64,000 nt of DNA from Mariniflexile sp. AS56 (GTDB lineage Bacteria > Bacteroidota > Bacteroidia > Flavobacteriales > Flavobacteriaceae), in the NCBI RefSeq assembly GCF_030552475.1, contig NZ_JAUPED010000006.1, forward strand, positions 186,001-250,000, given 5' to 3'. The notes beneath the pieces were generated by a model. It was given only the letters and a program-made list of their open reading frames with translations, did not search any database and was not told the origin of the DNA. Positions 28,401-37,108 of this stretch are shown piece after piece. Position numbers and translations under genes: made by a program. The stretch's first letter is position 1; every line of letters begins with the position of its first letter.

Positions 28401-28879
28401 AATCCAGCATCTGTGACATTGTAAGTAAATGTGTGTTCTATCCAAACGCCTTCATCTGATTCAGAAAAATTGACTTGTTTCTGTGTAACATTACTGGCCT
28501 CAGTAGATGCCAAATAAAATCGAACGCGTTTATTTGAATCATAGTTGCTGAAATTGGAGAAGCTCGTGAGGTAAAAGCGTACAGTGACAGTGAGTCCATT
28601 GACATCTGTTTCTTTAACTCCTAAATTAGTAGGGAAATTAACAATAAACCCTCTGTTTCCTGATGAACTACCTTCAGCTATTTCAAGTAGAGTTACACTT
28701 GAAGCTGAGTCAGAATTGTCAGGGTTGGGTACAATGGAGACGGAACAGTCATCACAAGAAGTTGCAGGTGTAATGGACACGTCGGTCACACCACCGTCAT
28801 GGTCGTACCAGGTATTTTGTGCATAAGTTGCAAATGAAGCAAGAAGCAACACTGTTATAAAAAGGAATTTTTTTTTCAT
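25430..28879 (-). CDS. Large T9SS-secreted protein with MopE-like metal-binding repeats
   Basis: 1149 residues; signal peptide 1-20 (FATYAQ). Residues ~21-195 are the beta-sandwich module shared with the lipoprotein at 10328-11845. Residues ~200-570 are eight Asp/Asn-rich repeats of about 45 residues in order A-B-B-A-B-A-B-A: A is DNDGDGQTENEGDCDDTNPA-like and B is DADGDGVNSDTDCDDNDAAR-like, each ending in a GIDNDCNP or GIDDDCNP unit. They match the putative metal-binding (MopE-type) repeat and probably bind calcium. A ~500-residue beta-rich region with no catalytic motif follows, then a T9SS tail (LYPNPSNTGL). Likely a calcium-stiffened surface protein holding a glycan-binding head. It has a regulon-type promoter, so it is part of the fucan response. 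Confidence 0.85.
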   Translation of the reverse strand: MKKKFLFITVLLLASFATYAQNTWYDHDGGVTDVSITPATSCDDCSVSIVPNPDNSDSASSVTLLEIAEGSSSGNRGFIVNFPTNLGVKETDVNGLTVTVRFYLTSFSNFSNYDSNKRVRFYLASTEASNVTQKQVNFSESDEGVWIEHTFTYNVTDAGFIDSAEIRLIGNRFTDLNNGLKIYVDTITATSALSTNPNISPDDIDDDGDGQTENAGDCDDTNPAINTNATEILYDGIDNDCNPETPDTLDADGDGVNSDTDCDDNDAARFPGNTETLYDGIDNDCNPETPDTLDADGDGVNSDTDCDDNDAARYPGNTEILDNGIDDDCDPSTPDSSVDIDNDGDGQTENEGDCDDTNPAINSNATEILYDGIDNDCNPETPDTLDADGDGVNSDTDCDDNDAARFPGNTEILDNGIDDDCNPSTPDNSADIDNDGDGQTENEGDCDDTNPAINSNATEILYDGIDNDCNPETPDTLDADGDGVNSDTDCDDNDAARFPGNTEILDNGIDDDCNPSTPDNSADMDNDGDGQTENEGDCDDTNPAINSNAIEVEDGIDNNCNGSIDEGLTTTWTGALNSDWTNSSNWAHNNGPGLTPSVDVIIPSNLSNYPILTTGQNLSLENGLNLTIQNAASLTINPTVVLTNNGTITIDGSMTLKSNTSGSAYIGQGTGSFVGDATIERYIPARRAFRQISSPVTTSTFIQNNWQLGTHITGTTNGNNGFDTTTTGNASMYTFNNNDYNYVAIPSTDATNLTVGQGYHILVRGDRSIDLTSNNPSPTETVLTSTGNLTAENNASNKVEVNVPNKRFIFIGNPYQAPVNMRTVLNEGTTNINKTYYWVWDPNLGSRGAYATIAVSAGASSAGDANQYLQAGQACWVYTASEAPGIASINFTQASKNVLTSETAVFKSATKTANTGQLKLSLYESSALAANQSAADGLLILFEDNGNNGINDEDAPKFTNLDENFATSNNGTLLGIENRATPVDAESVPLEINTYRNNNYTIVAEGKAMQGATPYLIDSYTNQQTEIPQNGTVNYPYNVDTNIPASKDPSRFSIGFATKTLSVSTEAIDQIQLYPNPSNTGLFYLNTPQNIDDLEVTIYNALGAKLFYKNNFTPGKEKAISTHFTQNKGVYFVNLTSKGVTTTKKLIIN
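27180..28275 (-). repeat. Tandem repeat array, 276-bp higher-order unit
   Basis: DNA encoding the eight metal-binding repeats. Successive A-B pairs are nearly identical at nucleotide level with a 276-bp period: for example, the segments starting near 27375 and 27651 match almost base for base. One B-B step breaks the alternation. Confidence 0.85.
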
Positions 28880-28911
28880 CGTTTAAAGGGTTTTAGATTA
28901 ATTAGTTACAA

Positions 28912-28968
28912 CAAACTTACCTGCAATCTGTTGTTTTTAATTGCTCAAATAGCCCAATTATTTGCTTA
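28912..28968 (-). promoter_or_regulatory. Fucan-regulon-type operator and promoter, site 6
   Basis: Read on the minus strand: box TAAGCAAATAATTG (28968-28955), exact second half-site AGCAA 21 bp after the first AGCAA, 35 bp after the box, then TAAGTTTG (28919-28912), a full TAnnTTTG match. The start codon of the repeat protein is 32 bp downstream. Confidence 0.65.
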
Positions 28969-29040
28969 AACTTACTTTGAGAGGTGAATAAAGTGCTCTT
29001 TTTGAGCATAATAAGCAAAGGTTGTGTGGTGTTTATTACA

Positions 29041-29074
29041 AAAAAACCAGAGACGCTAATGTCTCTGGTTTTTT
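29041..29074. terminator. Bidirectional intrinsic terminator
   Basis: Perfect 14-bp stem AAAAAACCAGAGAC / GTCTCTGGTTTTTT with a 6-nt loop. It lies 120 bp after the regulator stop on the minus strand. Confidence 0.8.
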
Positions 29075-29193
29075 GTTCTATTATAAAATTTGTTTTCCTT
29101 AATTAAGTTGTCTTAAATGTTGTAATAAATTTATAAAGTGCTTAAGACGAGTATTTATAAGAACATCAATAAAGATTCTAATACAAAAACGGT

Positions 29194-32100
29194 CTAGCTT
29201 CTATTCATAAATTGAGACGGTGAAACGCCATGTAATTTTTTAAAGGAGGTAGAAAAATAGGAGTTAGATTCTATACCAATTTGGTACATGACTTCGGTAA
29301 CATTCGTACCGTCGTTTTTACTTAATAATTCAGCAGCTCTTTGCAGCCTGAAATTTCTCAAATAAGCATTAGGAATTTGCCCAGTAAGTTGTTTTAAACG
29401 TCTGTAAAAATGGGAAGCACTTAAATTCATTTTTGCTGAAAGTTCTTCAACACCAAAGTTAGAATTGGAAATATTCTCTTCCATAATTTGGATGATATCG
29501 TTTAAAAACGCTTCATCTCTGGTAGATAATTCAATATCCTTTTTAGGGATGGTGCTGTTTTTTGTGAAGTACTCCTTTATTTTTATATTGTTATCAATAA
29601 GTTTTTTGATACGTAATTCTAAAAGTTTTATCGAGAATGGCTTGCTTACATATTCATCTGCACCAAATTCTAAACCTTTAATGGTATCTTCATTAGTACC
29701 TAAAGCTGTTAATAGTAAAACAGGAATATGGCATGTTTCAGGGGCTGATTTTATTTTTTCACAGAAGGCAAATCCGTCCATTTCTGGCATCATTACATCA
29801 CTAATTACTAGAGTAGGTTCTTGCAGTTTTATTTTCTCTAAGCCTTCAATACCATTGCTTGCAATGGTGATGTTGTATTTTTCTGAAAGGGTGCTTATTA
29901 AAAAGTTTTGAACATCTTCTTCATCTTCGACAATTAATAAATGATGTTCCTTTAATTCATCACTAGTAGTTTCATTTAAAGTTTCATTTTTGTATTCGGT
30001 AGATAGTGGTACCCAATCTTTAATAAACGATTTTATATTGCTGTTAACTTCAATATCTTCATAATCTTCAATGTTTCCTGTGGGTATTAAAACAGAAAAT
30101 CTAGTTTCTACAAATGGTTCACTTTTTACTGAAATTTCACCTTCAAGTAAATTTATAAGCGATTTACAAAAAGCCAGTCCAATACCGCCACCACTTACGT
30201 TTTCGTCCTTATTTCCTAATTGATAAAACCGTTCAAAAATATTATCTAAATCTTTTGCTGGAATGCCTTTTCCATTATCAATAACATCTATACGTATCAT
30301 TTTGGTTTCAGAAACATATACGATATCAGATTCTATACTGATACTTCCGTTTGCGGGTGTGTTTTTAAAAGCATTGGAAAGTAGGTTGAAAAGGATACGC
30401 TCAACCTTTTCCGTATCAATTACAATATCTTCATTAGGAGAATTAACTTTGTAAAAGAAATTTATGTTTTTTTCTGTGGCATAATTTTCAAAAGCCTCGG
30501 TTGTTGGGTAAATAAAGCCGCCTAAAGTATTTTGATTAAAATTTAAATCGATATAGCCCTGTTCAGCTTTTCTAAAGGTTATTAATTGATCGACCAAACT
30601 AAGTAGACGCTTCGTGTTTTTTTCAATGATTGCTAGATACTTTGTGTTTCCAGCATCTTTGTTTACAGAGATGATATGCTCTAAAGGTCCAGCTATTAAA
30701 GTTAAAGGTGTTCTAAATTCGTGTGAAATATTAGTGAAATATCTAAACTTTCCTTGATTGATGGTGTCTAAGCGTTCCTTGTCAAGTTGTTCATATTTAA
30801 GGCGTTGTTTTAATTTTTCATGTTGAACAAAATAGACTATAATCCCAACGCATATTAAAACGGTTACTATAAAAAAGAGTAAATAACTCCACCAAGTTTG
30901 ATACCAAGGCGGTAGTATAACCACCTTTAAGCTTCTAATTTCTGGACTCCAAACACCATCAGCATTTGCCGCTTTTACTTTAAAAACATAATTGCCAGCA
31001 GATAGGTTGGTGTATGTTACAGTCTTTTTTCCTACTTGTTCTTCAATCCATGTTTCATTAAAGCCTTCCAGTTTATATGCTAATTTGTTTTTGGAAGGGG
31101 TAGAGGTATGTTCTACAACTAATTGAAAAGCGATGGTTTGCTCATTTTGGCTTATAGAAATTCGTTCTGTTTCTGAAATGGATTTTTCAAGAATAACGCT
31201 GTTGTCTAATTTCTCTCCAATTTTTATCACCTTATTATTTACTAAAAGCGATGTGATCAAAATTTTTGGAGGTGTACTATTTAATTGAATGTTTTTGGGT
31301 TTAAAAACAGTTAAACCGTTTAAGCCTCCAAAATAAAAATAACCAGATTTTCCTTTAAAATAAGAGGCTTGACGGAAATTGTTTTGTGCCAAACCATCTC
31401 TTACATCAAAAACGTCAACATTGTGGGTGTTCGTGTTGAATTTCACCAACCCCATATCTGTACTAATCCATAAGTTCGTATCGTTTTCTTGTAAAATACC
31501 ATAAATGGCATCGTCTGGTAAAATATCGTTTTTTCTGAAACATTCTATTTTGGAAGGTAAGCCTTTAGTATCTAAGCTTATTTTGTTTAAGCCACCACCA
31601 AATGTTCCCACCCAAATATTTCCTTCATGGTCTTCATGAAGCGAAAAAACACTGGAATAACTTAGTTTTAATTTGCTGGTTCCTTCATCTGAAATATGAT
31701 TTTCTATCTTGATTTTTTCTCCATCAAAATGCCCATAAAACAAACCATTACTCGTCCCAAACCAAAGCTTTTTGTTTTTATCTTTTAATACAGATTGGTA
31801 TACAATTCTAGAATCTAAATCTAAAATTGTTTTTGCTTCTATTTCAGGATTGTTTTTGCTTTGTATTTCGGTCCATGGATTTTTTATAATCGTAATTTGG
31901 TTTCCTAAAAACAGTAAACTCGTATCGTCTATTTGGTAAATACTGCGGTATAATTGTTTCGGAACAATTTTTCCGTTATTCTTTAAAATAACATTTTTGA
32001 AACGTTGTGTTGTTGGGTTGTACACCATGACGTTTAAATCGGTGCCAATCCAGATAAAGCCCTTGTTATCTTCGTAAATACATCTTATTATGTTTTTAGA

Positions 32101-33354
32101 ACCTATGGCGTCTAGCTGGTTCGATAAGTTGTCGAATTTAATATTAAGAACAGATTTGTCGTTAATAGCTTTAGTACTTCTAAATAAATCCTTGTTATAC
32201 GTAGATATCCATAGTTTACCTGTGTTATCTTCTAAAATGGAGGTCGTTAAATTATCGGTTATTGATTGTTTATCGTACGGGTTTTTTGAATAAGTAATAA
32301 ATTGCTTTTGGGTAATATCTAACTTATTAATACCTCCTTGCGCTGTACCAATCCATAAAACATCATAATTATCTTGAAAAATGGAGTTAATAAGGTTGCT
32401 ACTCAAGCCCAGGTTGTCTTTGGGGTTGTAGGTGTAGCTTTTAAATTTATCTTCGGCTTCTAAATATTTTAAAAGACCAGATTCTCTGGTTCCAATCCAA
32501 ATGGCTCCATTGTTATCTTCAAAAATGGTGTTTATTTTTAAAGGTAATTTGGTATCTGTATTGGTTGTATTGTATTTGCGGATTATATGTATTCGACTGT
32601 TCTCAAAACTTGTTTTAAATAAGCCATCATAGGTACCTATCCAAAGAATGTTTTTTATGGTTTTAATTGAAGTAACATTATTATCATCAAAATTTTCAAA
32701 ATTAACAATCCTTTCAATTATTGAATTAATACCAATGGTACCTTTATTAAAATAAACTTCATTAAGGCTCCTGGAAGTTCCTAAAATTATGGAGTTGTTA
32801 TTGGTGAAACTAAATTGATTAATGTCTGATATGTTGGTGTAAGAGTCTAAAAAATCATCTGAAACTTGAAAACGACCGTTCGTAACATCTGTAATAGTAC
32901 AGGCATATAATTTATTTTCTCCTGAAAACCAAATAGTACCATTGGGTCCAGCACAAATATGACTTATAGCTAATTTTGAAGTAAGCGGAATGGTGTAAAA
33001 CTTCTCAAGCCATGGCACATAAACATTAATGCCAATATTAGTTCCAATCCATAATACCCCATTGGAATCATTGAACAAACTAGTTATATGGTTACTGGAA
33101 ATGGCTCCATTCGTTTTAGTTTGGGTGGTGTAGGTTTCGAACTCATAACCATCATACTTTATTAAACCGTTAGGTGTGCCAAACCATAAAAACCCATAAC
33201 GATCTTGTGAAATAGTATTTATTGTATTCTGGTTAAAGCCTTCTTTATTTGAAAATCTTTCAAAGTTTTGTGCTTCTAAAAAAGAGCATGATAGGCTAAG
33301 ACATATCAAAAATGCTGATAAAATAAGTTTGAAATGTTTTAGTTTTTTAATCAT
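29194..33354 (-). CDS. Hybrid two-component system regulator (HTCC), copy 1
   Basis: 1386 residues. Signal peptide, then ~750 residues of two-component propeller repeats (recurring LWIGT, GLxKYD and NxIxxIxED motifs), a Y_Y_Y domain (NLSAGNYVFKVKAANADGVW), a membrane helix (~825-850), histidine kinase with NISHEFRTPL (H878), an ATPase domain (FYQLGN, GGGIGLAFCKSL), a receiver domain (VISDVMMPEMDG, D1186) and an AraC-type DNA-binding domain at the end. In this family the periplasmic propeller senses an oligosaccharide and the HTH activates the cognate PUL. It is divergent from aldA across a 782-bp gap. With the copy at 40265 it flanks the fucose operon, and it is a candidate reader of the 21-bp direct-repeat box. 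Confidence 0.95.
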   Translation of the reverse strand: MIKKLKHFKLILSAFLICLSLSCSFLEAQNFERFSNKEGFNQNTINTISQDRYGFLWFGTPNGLIKYDGYEFETYTTQTKTNGAISSNHITSLFNDSNGVLWIGTNIGINVYVPWLEKFYTIPLTSKLAISHICAGPNGTIWFSGENKLYACTITDVTNGRFQVSDDFLDSYTNISDINQFSFTNNNSIILGTSRSLNEVYFNKGTIGINSIIERIVNFENFDDNNVTSIKTIKNILWIGTYDGLFKTSFENSRIHIIRKYNTTNTDTKLPLKINTIFEDNNGAIWIGTRESGLLKYLEAEDKFKSYTYNPKDNLGLSSNLINSIFQDNYDVLWIGTAQGGINKLDITQKQFITYSKNPYDKQSITDNLTTSILEDNTGKLWISTYNKDLFRSTKAINDKSVLNIKFDNLSNQLDAIGSKNIIRCIYEDNKGFIWIGTDLNVMVYNPTTQRFKNVILKNNGKIVPKQLYRSIYQIDDTSLLFLGNQITIIKNPWTEIQSKNNPEIEAKTILDLDSRIVYQSVLKDKNKKLWFGTSNGLFYGHFDGEKIKIENHISDEGTSKLKLSYSSVFSLHEDHEGNIWVGTFGGGLNKISLDTKGLPSKIECFRKNDILPDDAIYGILQENDTNLWISTDMGLVKFNTNTHNVDVFDVRDGLAQNNFRQASYFKGKSGYFYFGGLNGLTVFKPKNIQLNSTPPKILITSLLVNNKVIKIGEKLDNSVILEKSISETERISISQNEQTIAFQLVVEHTSTPSKNKLAYKLEGFNETWIEEQVGKKTVTYTNLSAGNYVFKVKAANADGVWSPEIRSLKVVILPPWYQTWWSYLLFFIVTVLICVGIIVYFVQHEKLKQRLKYEQLDKERLDTINQGKFRYFTNISHEFRTPLTLIAGPLEHIISVNKDAGNTKYLAIIEKNTKRLLSLVDQLITFRKAEQGYIDLNFNQNTLGGFIYPTTEAFENYATEKNINFFYKVNSPNEDIVIDTEKVERILFNLLSNAFKNTPANGSISIESDIVYVSETKMIRIDVIDNGKGIPAKDLDNIFERFYQLGNKDENVSGGGIGLAFCKSLINLLEGEISVKSEPFVETRFSVLIPTGNIEDYEDIEVNSNIKSFIKDWVPLSTEYKNETLNETTSDELKEHHLLIVEDEEDVQNFLISTLSEKYNITIASNGIEGLEKIKLQEPTLVISDVMMPEMDGFAFCEKIKSAPETCHIPVLLLTALGTNEDTIKGLEFGADEYVSKPFSIKLLELRIKKLIDNNIKIKEYFTKNSTIPKKDIELSTRDEAFLNDIIQIMEENISNSNFGVEELSAKMNLSASHFYRRLKQLTGQIPNAYLRNFRLQRAAELLSKNDGTNVTEVMYQIGIESNSYFSTSFKKLHGVSPSQFMNRS

Positions 33355-34136
33355 AAAACTTAGTTATTTTGAATGAAACAACTGTAATAAGTGACAGTGA
33401 GCGACGAAGATAAAAAAAATCAGCTTAATTAAATTTTTTAAAATGCTAGTGTCCTATACCAAAAATGGCATGAAGCTATGTAATTGCTTGGTAACGAACA
33501 TAGTTGAAATTAGTTAAAGCTTGTTAAAAAGCGTATTGTGTTTTAATGGTTCTATTTATGATTACTTGAGTAACTTATTTGGTCGTTTTTTTGTTTTTAT
33601 TTCAGTAGAACGTTTCTAGCTTTCATTTAATGAGGTGTTTAGTAATTATTTGAATGTAAATTTAGGGCATTGCCTAAAATGGTTACATGTTTGAATGTAG
33701 CGTGTTTGTGTATAATTTAAACATTTTGTGCTTATTCGTTTTATATCAATAGCGTAATAACCAGTATTTTACCTGTGATGCGCAAGTTTATAATATGGTA
33801 TGAAAACCATTTTAAGAACAAACTTCTCCTTCTTTTGTGCTTATTTATATATAATATATGTAATAATTTAGGCTTTGAGCCTCTGCTAATCTTAGTTTAA
33901 GGACATGTGATGCATTCATTTTATTCCATTTTTAAGTGGATGTTTAAATTATACATAAAGTAGATTGTTATGGATAAATAGAAGGTTTGTCTTGTAGTGT
34001 AGTTTTGTCTCACTCGTATTTTGTTTTCAATCACCCACTTATATGTTGAAGTTGAAGTGGTGTTTTTCAAAAGAGGAGTTAAAGACCTAATTGATAGCCA
34101 ATTTAAAACTAAATTAAAAATTAACGAACACTAATT
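33355..34136. other. Long divergent intergenic region
   Basis: 782 bp between the divergent regulator and aldA genes. AT-rich, with many stop codons in all frames. I see no regulon-type box at the spacing found elsewhere, no hairpin of note and no RNA gene. It probably contains both promoters, but I cannot place them. Confidence 0.5.
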
Positions 34137-35576
34137 ATGAAAGAATTTAATCAATACATTAATGGAAAGTTTGTAAAATCTACATCTACTGAAACTACTG
34201 AAGTTTTAAATCCTTGTACCGAGGAAGTTTTATCACTTATACCAAAAGGATCTGTAATCGATGCGAATGCCGCTTTAGAAGCAGCTCAAGCATCGCAACA
34301 TGCATGGAAATCGCTTACCGCCATTGAAAGAGCAAGTTATTTACATAAAATGGCTGATGTAATTCGTGAAAACAGAGTGTTTTTAGCAGAAACATTGGCA
34401 AAGGAACAAGCTAAAGTTATAGGCTTAGCCCAAGTTGAAATAGACGTCACTGCAGATTATTATGATTATAATGCAGGTTGGGCAAGACGCATTGAAGGAG
34501 AAATTATTCAAAGTGATCGAAAAAAGGAACATATCTTTTTACATAAAGGGCCTATAGGTGTTGCCGTTGGTATTTGTCCTTGGAATTTTCCGTTTTTTGT
34601 GGCAGCTCGTAAAATTGCACCTTCTTTAGTAACGGGTAATACGTGTGTTATTAAACCAAGTTGTATTGCACCTAACACTATATTGGAGTTTATCACCTTA
34701 ATTGATAAAATAGGTCTTCCTGCAGGCGTGCTAAACGTAGTTTGTGGTACGGGACCAGTGGTAGGAAATGCGCTTACTAAAAGCCCTATTACCGGTATTG
34801 TGAGTTTAACAGGTAGTGTTCTTGCAGGCCAGAAAATAATGGAAGCTGCAGCAGCAAATATCACTAAAGTCTCTTTAGAATTAGGAGGTAAAGCCCCAGC
34901 TATTGTGTGTGCAGATGCTAATTTAGATTTGGCAGTAAACGCCATAGTATCATCTAAAGTTATTTTTAGTGGTCAAGTTTGTAACTGTGCTGAACGTGTG
35001 TATGTTGAAGATTCAATTTACGATGAGTTTATGGATAAGGTAGCTAAGAAAATAGCCGATGTAAAAGTTGAAGACGCATTTTCTAAAAACAATCCAGACA
35101 TGAGTAGTATGGTGTCTAAAGACCAACTAGATAAAGTTTCAGAAATGGTTGAATTTGCTAAAAAAGAAGGTGCTGAAGTTGTGGTAGGTGGTAATCGCTC
35201 ATCGCATTTTGATCGTGGTTATTTTTATCAACCAACATTACTAACAAACGTGACTCAAAATATGCAAATCATCCAAGAAGAAGTTTTCGGACCGGTTTTA
35301 CCAGTAATGAAGTTTGGAACTTTAGACGAAGCTATTGCTTTGGCAAATGATAATGAATATGGTTTAACATCTTCTATTTTTTCAGAGAATTTTAATAAAG
35401 TAATGCATGCTTGCGACCAATTGGAGTTTGGTGAAACTTATGTGAATAGAGAGCATTTTGAAGCCATTCAAGGGTTTCATGCAGGTTGGAAAAAATCTGG
35501 TTTAGGTGGTGCAGATGGTAAACATGGTATGGAAGAATATTTGCAAACTAAAGTAATTTATGCTCAATACAGATAA
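34137..35576 (+). CDS. aldA: Lactaldehyde dehydrogenase AldA
   Basis: 479 residues, cytoplasmic. Closely follows Escherichia coli AldA: EGEIIQSDR, GICPWNFPFFVAARKIAP, SLELGGKAPAIV with catalytic base E248, GQVCNCAERVYV with nucleophile C282, and the C-terminal FEAIQGFHAGWKKSGLGGADGKHG. It oxidises L-lactaldehyde, the C3 product of L-fucose or L-rhamnose breakdown, to L-lactate with NAD. It is first in an operon with the fucose permease and the lactate oxidation genes, so its product passes directly to LutABC. Broad-specificity aldehyde oxidation (glycolaldehyde) is also known in this family. Confidence 0.95.
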   Translation: MKEFNQYINGKFVKSTSTETTEVLNPCTEEVLSLIPKGSVIDANAALEAAQASQHAWKSLTAIERASYLHKMADVIRENRVFLAETLAKEQAKVIGLAQVEIDVTADYYDYNAGWARRIEGEIIQSDRKKEHIFLHKGPIGVAVGICPWNFPFFVAARKIAPSLVTGNTCVIKPSCIAPNTILEFITLIDKIGLPAGVLNVVCGTGPVVGNALTKSPITGIVSLTGSVLAGQKIMEAAAANITKVSLELGGKAPAIVCADANLDLAVNAIVSSKVIFSGQVCNCAERVYVEDSIYDEFMDKVAKKIADVKVEDAFSKNNPDMSSMVSKDQLDKVSEMVEFAKKEGAEVVVGGNRSSHFDRGYFYQPTLLTNVTQNMQIIQEEVFGPVLPVMKFGTLDEAIALANDNEYGLTSSIFSENFNKVMHACDQLEFGETYVNREHFEAIQGFHAGWKKSGLGGADGKHGMEEYLQTKVIYAQYR

Positions 35577-35609
35577 TGTTTTTCAAACATCCATAAAATA
35601 ATTCAATTC

Positions 35610-36911
35610 ATGAAACAAGTCGAAAAAATTCCAGTAGTACAAAAAGAGGTTTTAATTCCTTTTATATTAATTACTTCATTATTTGCATTATGGGGTTTCG
35701 CAAATGATATTACCAACCCTATGGTTGCTGCGTTTGGTACCGTCATGGAAATATCTACAGCAAAAGCAGCATTGGTTCAATTTGCTTTTTATGGTGGCTA
35801 CGCTACTATGGCCATACCAGCAGCACTTTTTGTTAGAAAATATAGTTATAAAAAAGGCATTCTTTTAGGTTTAGCTTTATATGCTTTTGGTGCTTTATTG
35901 TTTTTTCCTGCGGCTGAATATGAGGTTTTTGGGTTCTTTTTGGGCTCGCTTTACATTTTAACTTTTGGGTTAGCGTTTTTAGAAACTACCGCAAACCCTT
36001 ATATTCTATCAATGGGAGATGCACGTACGGCAACACAACGTTTAAATTTAGCACAGGCTTTTAACCCGATAGGTTCTCTTTTTGGCATGTTTGTCGCTTC
36101 AAAATTCATTCTAACGGCTTTAGATTCTGATAAAAGAAACGAAATGGGTGAATTGATTTTCACCACCTTAGATGAAGCTCAAAAAGCAGTTATAAGAACA
36201 CACGATTTAGGTATTATTAGAAACCCTTATGTTATTCTTGGTACCGTAGTTATTGTCATGTTTGGTATTATTTCAATATCAAAAATGCCTAAACGTGATA
36301 CAACCAATGCACAAGGTTCTGCCGCCGATTCTTTTAAAAGATTATTTAAAAACGGCAAGTATCGTGAAGGGGTGTTGGCGCAATTATTTTATGTCGCTGC
36401 CCAAATTATGTGTTGGACATTTATAATTCAATATGCAGACCATTTGGGTATTTCCAAAGCAACGGCGCAAAATTACAATATTGTTGCTATGGCCATCTTT
36501 TTATCAAGTAGGTTTATAAGTACTTTATTGATGAAGTATGTTAACTCAAAAAAGCTACTAACCATATTCGCCATTGGTGCCATGGCTACCACATCTGGTG
36601 TTATTTTAATTGAAGGTATGATGGGACTGTATTTACTTGTTGCAACGTCAGCATTTATGTCATTAATGTTTCCAACCATTTATGGTATAGCGCTTAATGG
36701 TTTAACCGAAGAAGATTCTACACTAGGTGCTGCCGGTTTGGTTATGGCCATTGTAGGCGGGGCATTAATGCCAATTTTGCAAGGTTTAATTATCGATCAA
36801 GGAACTATAGGCAGTTTTGCAGCGGTTAACGTGTCTTTTTTATTACCGTTTTTATGTTTTTGTTTTATAACTATTTACGGGTATAGAACACTTAAAGTAC
36901 ATAGTAATTAA
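35610..36911 (+). CDS. fucP: L-fucose:H+ symporter FucP
   Basis: 433 residues, about 12 membrane helices, major facilitator superfamily (FHS family). FALWGFANDITNPMV includes D33, and LAFLETTANPYIL includes E125; these correspond to the two acidic residues (D46 and E135) essential for proton-coupled fucose transport in the E. coli protein. LNLAQAFNPIGSLFGM is the family signature. It takes free L-fucose from the periplasm to the cytoplasm and links the extracellular enzymes to AldA. Relatives carry glucose/galactose, but the aldA context favours fucose. It starts 33 bp after aldA. Confidence 0.93.
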   Translation: MKQVEKIPVVQKEVLIPFILITSLFALWGFANDITNPMVAAFGTVMEISTAKAALVQFAFYGGYATMAIPAALFVRKYSYKKGILLGLALYAFGALLFFPAAEYEVFGFFLGSLYILTFGLAFLETTANPYILSMGDARTATQRLNLAQAFNPIGSLFGMFVASKFILTALDSDKRNEMGELIFTTLDEAQKAVIRTHDLGIIRNPYVILGTVVIVMFGIISISKMPKRDTTNAQGSAADSFKRLFKNGKYREGVLAQLFYVAAQIMCWTFIIQYADHLGISKATAQNYNIVAMAIFLSSRFISTLLMKYVNSKKLLTIFAIGAMATTSGVILIEGMMGLYLLVATSAFMSLMFPTIYGIALNGLTEEDSTLGAAGLVMAIVGGALMPILQGLIIDQGTIGSFAAVNVSFLLPFLCFCFITIYGYRTLKVHSN

Positions 36912-36930
36912 CTTTTTAAATTAATAATAA

Positions 36931-37098
36931 ATGGAAATTATTGGAAAAAGTATTGAAGAATTAGGATTTAAAGCTTCAAAAAAAGGATTTTTCATGGAAT
37001 GGAAATCTTTAACTGACGAGTTTAAAATAGGTGATAAAATCTCCTTAAATGAAGCTTCCGAGTTAGCTTTTAATAAGTTGTTATCTGAAATACGTTAA
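36931..37098 (+). CDS. 55-residue protein between fucP and lutA, unknown
   Basis: Short frame starting MEIIGKSIEELGF and ending LLSEIR: 55 residues with no signal peptide, amphipathic and charged (EWKSLTDEFKIGDKISLNEASELAFNKLL in broken form). It sits between fucP (19 bp after it) and lutA (10 bp before it) in a tight operon, and fills the gap with no other frame, which supports it being real. The content looks like a small globular or helical adaptor; I do not recognise a family. Confidence 0.65.
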   Translation: MEIIGKSIEELGFKASKKGFFMEWKSLTDEFKIGDKISLNEASELAFNKLLSEIR

Positions 37099-37108
37099 AA
37101 TATTCAAA

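Larger units (their letters stand above)
28880..29193. other. Intergenic region with promoter and terminator
   Basis: 314 bp: promoter site 6 (28912-28968) and the terminator of the regulator gene (29041-29074). Nothing else recognised. Confidence 0.6.
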
